A program made the translations under genes and the position numbers. The notes under the pieces were generated by a model. It was not told the origin of the DNA. It saw nothing but the letters and a program-made list of their open reading frames with translations, and made no database searches. A DNA stretch of 5,876 bases, taken from assembly GCA_945929765.1 (NCBI GenBank), contig CAMEOL010000066.1, forward strand, positions 1-5,876, read 5' to 3'. This document shows positions 5,694-5,876 of this stretch, piece by piece (the first letter of the stretch is position 1; the number at the start of each line of letters is the position of its first letter). The DNA is from an uncultured Gemella sp. (GTDB lineage: Bacteria > Bacillota > Bacilli > Staphylococcales > Gemellaceae).

Positions 5694-5876
5694 ATGTACT
5701 ACACAAACTCAGGTAGAGAGATAAGTTATAATGGTATTGATTATAGTGAAGATTTAATAGTAATAAATGAGCAATACAAAGGGAAAGTAGATTCTTTAAA
5801 CGATTTGTTCTCAAAAATGTTGAAATCGTGGACTAGAGATAGTGCGCATAAAGTTGCACAAAATGACAAAACTTTT
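5694..5876 (+). CDS. Unrecognised protein, 5' part only (runs off the window)
   Basis: An open frame starts at ATG 5694 and stays open for 61 codons to the window end, so the C-terminus is missing. The start is supported by GAAAGG (5679-5684) about nine bases upstream. The visible part is MYYTNSGREISYNGIDYSED, then a mixed soluble stretch with an amphipathic segment around KVDSLNDLFSKMLKSW (residues 31-46). There is no signal peptide, membrane segment or cofactor motif. I do not recognise the family and assign no function. It lies 105 bases after thiI on the same strand without a clear terminator or a good promoter between them, so co-transcription with the desulfurase-thiI pair is possible. 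Codon use looks like that of its neighbours. Confidence 0.72.
   Translation, partial: MYYTNSGREISYNGIDYSEDLIVINEQYKGKVDSLNDLFSKMLKSWTRDSAHKVAQNDKTF

Noticed and set aside
1..5876. Defence system, toxin-antitoxin pair, insertion sequence, CRISPR array, tRNA or rRNA
   Set aside because: No transposase, nuclease, spaced direct repeats or RNA-gene signatures were seen; the complete genes, apart from the PfoR-type and hot-dog proteins, belong to well-known housekeeping families.

Overview
This 5.9-kb window is AT-rich, with A/T-ending codons, strong AGGAGG-type ribosome binding sites and sigma-A-type promoters. That points to a low-GC Firmicute. The gene content (cmk-plsC, a stand-alone NifS beside a short rhodanese-less ThiI, and a PfoR-type EIIC membrane protein) fits a Bacilli-class host. 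A Gemella-like organism is my best guess, but it is not proven from sequence alone.

Layout. Positions 18-68 hold a long hairpin that ends the first gene. At 90-1145 on the minus strand lies a polytopic membrane protein of the PTS_EIIC_2/PfoR family, with its own extended -10 promoter. From 1158 to 1319 is a divergent promoter region. A near-consensus promoter there drives a compact plus-strand operon: cmk (1320-2000), plsC (2012-2599) and a small hot-dog-fold thioesterase-like protein (2602-3027). A strong intrinsic terminator at 3129-3167 follows. Next come a cysteine desulfurase (3209-4357, TTG start) and thiI (4347-5588, GTG start), overlapping by 11 bases. The window ends inside an unrecognised gene starting at 5694.

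How the genes work together. The first operon joins CMP/dCMP phosphorylation to phosphatidic acid synthesis. CTP is the nucleotide that activates phosphatidic acid to CDP-diacylglycerol, so the pairing makes metabolic sense. The hot-dog protein probably acts on an acyl thioester, but its substrate is unknown. The second operon is a sulfur relay: the desulfurase takes sulfur from cysteine and passes it to ThiI, which makes 4-thiouridine in tRNA. The PfoR-type protein stands apart, with no EIIA or EIIB gene visible.

I see no clear new biological system, mobile element, CRISPR array or RNA gene. The points most worth a second look are the hot-dog protein with its altered active-site loop, the orphan EIIC/PfoR protein, and the terminator only 41 bases upstream of the desulfurase start with no convincing promoter after it.
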